A stretch of 64,000 nt of DNA from Beta vulgaris subsp. vulgaris. Taxonomy: Eukaryota > Streptophyta > Magnoliopsida > Caryophyllales > Amaranthaceae. This document shows, one piece after another, positions 59,361-64,000 of this stretch. The stretch lies in assembly GCF_026745355.1 (NCBI RefSeq), contig NC_079204.1, forward strand, positions 3,325,603 to 3,389,602. The letters run 5' to 3'. Within the stretch, counting starts at the first letter, position 1. The number at the start of each line of letters is the position of its first letter. The position numbers and the translations under genes were made by a program. The notes under the pieces were generated by a model. It searched no databases, was not told where the DNA came from, and worked only from the letters and a program-made list of their open reading frames with translations.

Positions 59361-59554
59361 TATATTGTAACCTCGTTTCATGTACTAATCTATAATATGT
59401 AAACTTTTGTGTATTATAGGAGCTTTAGTGATTTACCATTTAATACTACCATACATCATCTGTTCTAAAATACGTAAGATGTCGATGGAGACTGTGGAAT
59501 TAAAGAAAGCAAAGAGATGGAAACAAAAAAATTGTGACCTATGTGCAGAAAGAG

Positions 59555-59825
59555 TCGGTCTTATAAGAGACCGTCTAATTTTAATTTAAAATTAAACATT
59601 TTTTTAGGTAAGATGAAGGGGTCTCACTTGAGGGGGGGGGGGGGGGATATGAGAAATTACTCAAATGAGTCTTATGAAGTTTGATCCCTATACCCTGGAG
59701 ATAACAGAGATGAGAAGCGATAACACTACTCCACCACCTCAACCTCAATTATTAGACAACTATTCAAGTTCAATATTAAGAAGAGAACATACCACTTTTT
59801 GAATATAGTGAATAGTTTACGCTGC
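59555..59825. other. Left arm of a long-TIR MITE and a 15-G run
   Basis: GGTCTTATAAGAGACCGTCT opens a copy of the 34810/40411 family whose right arm is not recognisable. At 59632-59646 there is an uninterrupted run of 15 G. No gene. Confidence 0.5.
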
Positions 59826-60077
59826 GACGATTAACAAAAGTAAAATTAACTTGCTACAAGATTTGAATCCTGTGACCTCTTAGCTTGCTATTATAATATG
59901 ACACAATTATCATCTCAACTAACTTTTAATCATGATTTAAGTGCCCATATTATTATATTTGTATCTTTTAATTAAATGTGATTTTTCCTTAATATATTTT
60001 AGTGGGAATTGAAAAAAATGCATATCAAGTTCGAAAACACAATACCAACTCAGGGCAACACCGCCCCAAATACTAGT
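59826..60077 (+). mobile_element. Helitron 3' half
   Basis: Begins in mid-element at GATTAACAAAAGTAAAATTA and runs to CTAG|T at 60074-60077, preceded by CAGGGCAACACCGCCCC, a decayed form of the GC-rich hairpin in the 34844 element. It shares about 110 bp (the tRNA-like portion) with the 5' half at 54652, so the two are not a simple split of one copy. Confidence 0.7.
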
Positions 60078-61519
60078 TACAATCAAAAAGTGTATGACAT
60101 GGATGGAAAAAAGAGGAGAAAATAAATATGACTTGTTATAAAAATTAGAAAAACCAACATTAAAATAGACTAAAAAGAAACATAACAAAAAGAAAAGTGT
60201 GTAGATTAAAAAGAACGAATGAGTACTAATAACTGGCAATCACCCGAGAGAATGACGGGAAAAGATAAAGTTAAAACTTCTTTACTAGTTACTACTTCTT
60301 TACTGCTCAGTCATCTGTTGCAAATCCGATTAGTTATCACATTGTCTATCATTTAGCAAAATCAATGTCTTAAGTACTTTTTCATCATAGTCTAGCTGTG
60401 CTTTTGAAACCCTTTTTCGATTGTGGGAGAATGATAATTTTGTTGGATCTTTACATAAAACCCACTAGCTTTGTGCCTTTGCTTGCTTTCTGACGTCATA
60501 GATGAGGCTTATGAAAATTGGATTCTAGAAAAATCCTGTATTTGTTTAAGGTAATGATGGTTTAATTTGGCCATTTGGGTGGTGTAACAAAAGTGTTAAA
60601 TCAATCCATTGTTCAAAAGTGCAGCACTTTTTTTAAAACAATTTTCCAAGCATACCGCATTAGTGACTCATACATATATGTATCTATGTCTGAGTCTTGA
60701 AAGAACGAAGGAAGTATGTTATTACCATGCATGATTATACTAGATGTGTATATTTGTATTTTCAAACCAAGAAACTTACAACTTTTACTAATTCATATAT
60801 AAAGACAAGCATTATACTCATTAAAGCTTACACAAGATTATTCATTTTACTATACAATATTTGAAAGAAAGTCAGATCTCCTGCTAGCTTGGTAATGTTT
60901 TAACAAATTCGAGAGATGAAACTAAGGGAATACTAATGCATAGTTTAGTAGTTTTTTTTTTTTGACATCGAGAAAACTAGTTTATTAGCTGTTGCAGAGT
61001 TCTCAATTTCACTTCACAAAACTAAATATCAATGATCAATTATCTAATTTCAGCAGCTTCTTCTCAATTTTTTTAGGAGCTAGAATTTTTTTTTCTCAAA
61101 ACAATTGTCAAATTTGCATCTTGGAAAAAGTACGAGGTTTTCTTTTAGGAAATTAACAGTTAATATGATGAGGTATTATAATCTAAAAAAGGGAAATAGA
61201 AAAATTGGAATCTGAGTCCTACTCCCATTAGTGCATGCACCAAAGTCGAGTTAATTCGAGCCTCATCGTGTGTAGAAACTCTTGTTGGGAGACCAATCCA
61301 CCAAAGCCAGGTGTACGACCCAGGTCGAACTCGAATGTAGTCGGAGCAACGCTCCGGTGAACCAGGTGGGCAACCAAAAAAAAGAGTCAAGGGAATTAAA
61401 CATTCCTTATAATATAAGCGATGACTCTCTTCCATGGAATCTGCTCGAAACAACCATAACAATTGAAGGCAATAGCCTCCTCGCTGTATATATGTGCAAG
61501 GGCTATAGTACCTTGGAAG
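60078..61519. other. Gene-free DNA
   Basis: A GC-richer patch at 61255-61375 contains a small palindrome (CGGAGCAACGCTCCG) and, on the minus strand, a box B-like GAGTTCGACCTGGG. It might be a SINE remnant; flanking duplications were not found. Nothing else recognised. Confidence 0.4.
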
Positions 61520-61534
61520 CTAAATTATGTGTTT

Positions 61535-61740
61535 TTTTTTAATTAGGAAAGATAATTAGTCTGAACTCCAACTCATGTTAGGCTACTAGCCTGCAGGGCA
61601 CATCAGCTCAAAGGCTGGATACAATGCTATACAACCTAGAAGTAAATGCCCTCAATATATTGTCGAGATGATGATTCAAATCCTGGATAATGCCCTGAAA
61701 TTTGGGGTGATACTCCACTAAGCTACCACCTCTCCCTCCC
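61535..61740 (-). mobile_element. tRNA-derived SINE with A-tail and TSD
   Basis: The 14-bp TAAATTATGTGTTT occurs at 61521-61534 and 61741-61754, with the preceding C also shared. On the minus strand the element begins near 61740, carries box A-like GGTGGTAGCTTAGTGGAGT (61712-61730) and box B-like GATTTGAATCATC (61670-61683), and ends in a short A-tract against the left TSD. These are the internal Pol III promoter, tail and target duplication expected of a SINE. Family not recognised. Confidence 0.8.
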
Positions 61741-62037
61741 TAAATTATGTGTTTAAAGATATAAGCTCTTTCCTTTGTATTTTCAATAATTGACAGATTT
61801 GACATAATTTTTATGAAGCGATTTTAAACAACAATTGAATTGCTCATATTGATCATTTCTTTCCCTCTCACTTTTTTTTTTTTATTGACAATCACATTTT
61901 TTTCTATCCAATAATGCATTAAGTGTCACAATAAACCTTTGTTAATTCACTCCAAAAAAAAGTTTCAATAATATCTTAGCAACATAAATTTCGACAACAC
62001 AAAGTTGGATTAATTAGGTCTGGATTACATTATTATT

Positions 62038-62395
62038 ATTAAAAAAATTTGTCAAAAAAAAACTTTTAAATGTTCAATTTTGCGAGAAAAAAACATTTTG
62101 AAGCATTTTTTGCAAAAAAAACCCACAAACTTATTTTTTCTTGCAAGATGATACCTATTCCCATTTTTCGTTGTGGTTTTTGAAATGCATAGGGATAGTG
62201 CCACAGTTAATGGAAATAGGGGGTTAAAGAAAGATAGAGAGGGTCAACATCAGAGTTGAGAAAAAACACATCAGAAAATAGAAATAGATTTCTTCTTGCA
62301 AGAAAAAATTAAGTTTGTGGTTTTTTTTTGCAAAGAATGCTTTATAAGGTTTTTTTCGCAAAATTGAACCTTTAAAAAAAATTTATTTATTTTTT
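62038..62395. mobile_element. MULE-like MITE with long (about 100 bp) TIRs
   Basis: The left arm ('gttcaattttgcgagaaaaa', 'agcattttttgcaaaaaaaa', 'cacaaacttattttttcttg') is matched inverted by the right arm (ending 'tttttttcgcaaaattgaac'). The spacer of about 150 bp has no coding frame. Long AT-rich TIRs suggest Mutator-like ancestry. The target duplication was not determined. Confidence 0.65.
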
Positions 62396-62572
62396 TACAA
62401 ATTCTCCTTATTATTACTTGTTTACATAATCCATAGCCAACCTTATTAAAGGACAAATAGAAAAACAGAGTATAGGTGAGAAACGGCACATATTCCATGT
62501 TCCACTAAACCGACCCATTTGCATGCGTGTTCACTGCTACCCTTCTTTTGCACATCTTCCTTCCACTCAACG

Positions 62573-62584
62573 TATATATATATA
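62573..62584 (+). promoter_or_regulatory. Candidate TATA box of the DUF4228 gene
   Basis: TATATATATATA about 160 bp before the ATG, in AC-rich DNA typical of a plant core promoter. The transcription start would fall near 62605. Confidence 0.5.
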
Positions 62585-62745
62585 CATACACATCAACATG
62601 TTCATCTTTCTTAATAACAAAATAGTGAACTTCCTTAACTCCATTAAACAAACAACAAAAAAAACCATTTTTTCTTAAATACAAAACACCTTCAATTCTT
62701 ACTCTTTTCTTCTTCAACCTTTCTACATAGTGAAAAAACATATAA

Positions 62746-63276
62746 ATGGGAAATTATTTAGCTCTATGTACAATTGGTGAAATACAATCAAAAGAAGTCT
62801 TATTGAAAGAAAAAAGGGTTTTACAAATAATTAAGGGTGTTGATGGGAAGATATTAGAGTTCAGAAATCCAGTAATTGTAAGAGATTTATTAGTAAGTTA
62901 CCCAAATTCTTATGTGGGTATATTTAAAGAAGCAACACAAGCTTTATCACTTGATCATAAGTTGAAGATTGGTAAGATTTATTACCTTTTACCTTCACTT
63001 GATCATAGTATTACTACTCAAAAGGTAGAAGAAGAAGACACTAGAAGAGATCAAAAGACGACGACAACGACGACGACGACGACGACGATTAAGGTGGTAA
63101 TAACAAAAGAACAACTTCAACAAATTTTAAGTAAACAAGGGGGAGTTGAGGAGTTGCTTTTGTCTAGGGTTGTCGTTCCTAAGAATGTTTTGAGTAGTTC
63201 CGAGAGTTGTTCTTCTTCTTCCATTTGGTTTCCTAAGCTTGAGTCAATTCCTGAAGGCAATGATGTAGTTTGTTAA
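62746..63276 (+). CDS. DUF4228 (PADRE) domain protein, probably N-myristoylated
   Basis: Single-exon ORF of 176 aa starting MGNYLALC, a context suited to N-myristoylation at Gly2 with nearby Cys8 for acylation. Residues 1-83 match the DUF4228/PADRE pattern: VLQIIKGVDGKILEFRNPV (25-43), VRDLLVSYPN (45-54) and LKIGKIYYLLP (73-83). A disordered linker follows, with ten Thr (105-114) encoded by an ACG run. Then comes KVVITKEQLQQILSKQG (116-132) and a Ser-rich tail ending in WFPKLESIPEGND, typical of the family. Members are linked to pathogen and abiotic stress responses; the molecular function is unknown. The start is the only ATG that keeps the MGN motif, with a TATA box upstream. The WD40 and CID genes lie far to the left and are not obviously related. 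Confidence 0.9.
   Translation: MGNYLALCTIGEIQSKEVLLKEKRVLQIIKGVDGKILEFRNPVIVRDLLVSYPNSYVGIFKEATQALSLDHKLKIGKIYYLLPSLDHSITTQKVEEEDTRRDQKTTTTTTTTTTIKVVITKEQLQQILSKQGGVEELLLSRVVVPKNVLSSSESCSSSSIWFPKLESIPEGNDVVC
63058..63088 (+). repeat. (ACG)n coding microsatellite in the DUF4228 gene
   Basis: About ten ACG/ACA codons encode polythreonine between the PADRE core and the C-terminal motif. Length polymorphism would stay in frame. Confidence 0.9.
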
Positions 63277-63339
63277 TATGTAACACTTAGTTTGTGGAAT
63301 AGGAATGATCAATGATACTTGTACTCTTTGAATTTGTTA

Positions 63340-63660
63340 TATACTACATCCGTTTTTAAATGGATTTTTTGGTTAAAACACCCTTATGTTTGGTGATTTT
63401 TAAAACAATCTCCCTTTTGTTTTTTTTTTTTAAATGAACCCCCAAACGTTTTATAAAATTTTTGGTTGCACCCCCAAAACCTAACTTCCGTCAAATCCAG
63501 ACGTTTGTGGGGACCACTTCATCCCCAAATCAGGATATTCCCTCTCTCACAACGGTCATTTTCCGCCACCCCAAATTGAAGCTGCTAATCCAAAATTTCG
63601 AACGGAAAATTGCAATTCCACTCTCAATTGACAATTCCTGACATCCTTCAAATCAAGTAA
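63340..63660. other. Possible transposon terminus upstream of the GRF relic
   Basis: 'ggttaaaacacccttatg', 'aaacaatctccctttt' and 'gaacccccaaacg' form a repeated C-run pattern like MULE termini. A Stowaway-type word 'ctacatccgtttttaaatg' overlaps its start. No partner terminus is inside the window. Confidence 0.35.
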
Positions 63661-63756
63661 GTGTTACATTCATTTATAGGCGTTAAATTTTGGGTAATTT
63701 TGCGTTCTAGGGTTTATTTGCTTATTTTAATTTGGGTTAATTGTTCAATTAGGGTT

Positions 63757-63909
63757 ATGGCAACCAAATGCAATTGTCTAATTCCTCCTAAGATTTTGAA
63801 GTCATGGATGCATGACAATCGTGGGAGGAGTTTCTGTGCCTGCAAATTCTAAGGTGTTCATACTGGAAAAGAAGGGTGTGGATTCTTTGGATGGGTTGAC
63901 AAGAATTAG
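63757..63909 (+). pseudogene. GRF-type zinc-finger fragment with an in-frame stop
   Basis: From ATG 63757 the frame reads MATKCNCLIPPKILKSW and then NRGRSFCACKF to a TAA at 63850-63852. The same frame continues GVHTGKEGCGFFGWVDKN to TAG at 63907-63909. Together these give the GRF zinc-finger pattern C-x-C ... S-W ... GR-F--C ... GCGFF-W-D. The internal stop, without any splice sites around it, marks a pseudogene. GRF domains often accompany plant transposons; the repetitive flank suggests that here, but it could also be a decayed host gene. A 21-bp word (starting GAGGTTGTTGACACATGA) repeats at 63921 and 63953. Confidence 0.7.
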
Positions 63910-64000
63910 GAGGAGTGATAGAGGTTGTTGACACATGAAGTGGTGCTGGAGAAGAGGTTGTTGACACATGAAGTAATGTTTTAAAGACTGAAATCGCAAG

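Noticed and set aside
61160..61462. 100-codon minus-strand ORF with WLWWIGLP
   Set aside because: No family match; it overlaps a SINE-like GC-rich patch and has no supporting promoter or splice signals.

Overview
This is a eukaryotic nuclear window from a flowering plant. The evidence is AT-rich DNA, genes split into many GT-AG exons by introns up to about 3.3 kb, plant-specific protein families, and dense small transposons. The Stowaway-like and long-TIR MITE families look like those of Caryophyllales (spinach, beet or quinoa relatives), but that placement is recalled and low-confidence.

Three genes can be read with confidence, all on the + strand. (1) 15707-29309: 20 coding exons encode about 1075 aa, a WD40 protein of the TFIIIC90/GTF3C4 type (RNA polymerase III initiation factor TFIIIC) with a C-terminal cysteine-rich zinc domain and two predicted Agenet/Tudor-like modules. 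(2) 44005-49994: 10 coding exons encode about 414 aa, a CID8-13 type poly(A)-binding-protein interactor with a PAM2 motif and two RRMs. (3) 62746-63276: one exon encodes a 176-aa DUF4228/PADRE protein. Genes 1 and 2 appear to correspond to neighbouring Arabidopsis loci (CID10 and the adjacent WD40 gene), so the pair is probably ancestral microsynteny. The two act in Pol III transcription and in mRNA/poly(A)-tail biology; nothing in the sequence shows a shared pathway beyond synteny. The left edge (1-850) looks like the 5' leader and promoter of a leftward gene whose coding part lies outside. The right edge carries a GRF zinc-finger fragment broken by a stop codon.

Layout: 1-850 leader of a minus-strand gene. 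957-4171 Helitrons, one nested in the other, with a decayed helicase. 4.2-15.3 kb gene-free, with short MITEs, a duplicated AT-rich block, a G-box cluster, a small Helitron, a retroposed copy with 16-bp target duplication and a 131-bp minisatellite. 15.7-29.3 kb TFIIIC90-like gene. 29.5-43.5 kb transposon graveyard: Tourist/Harbinger, Stowaway, hAT and long-TIR MITEs, Helitrons and a TRIM, several nested. 44-50 kb CID gene. 50-62.7 kb pentamer-filled MITEs, a hAT element, a 3.7-kb satellite array of about 322-bp units bracketed by Helitron ends, and a SINE. 62.7-64 kb DUF4228 gene and GRF relic.

The most distinctive non-genic signal is a family of TTA/TAA-flanked MITEs whose interiors are degenerate pentanucleotide arrays (TTCAG-type and TTATC-type). 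The second is the satellite array lying between two half-Helitrons of one family. Exons were read by eye from splice sites and frame continuity; no alignment was run.
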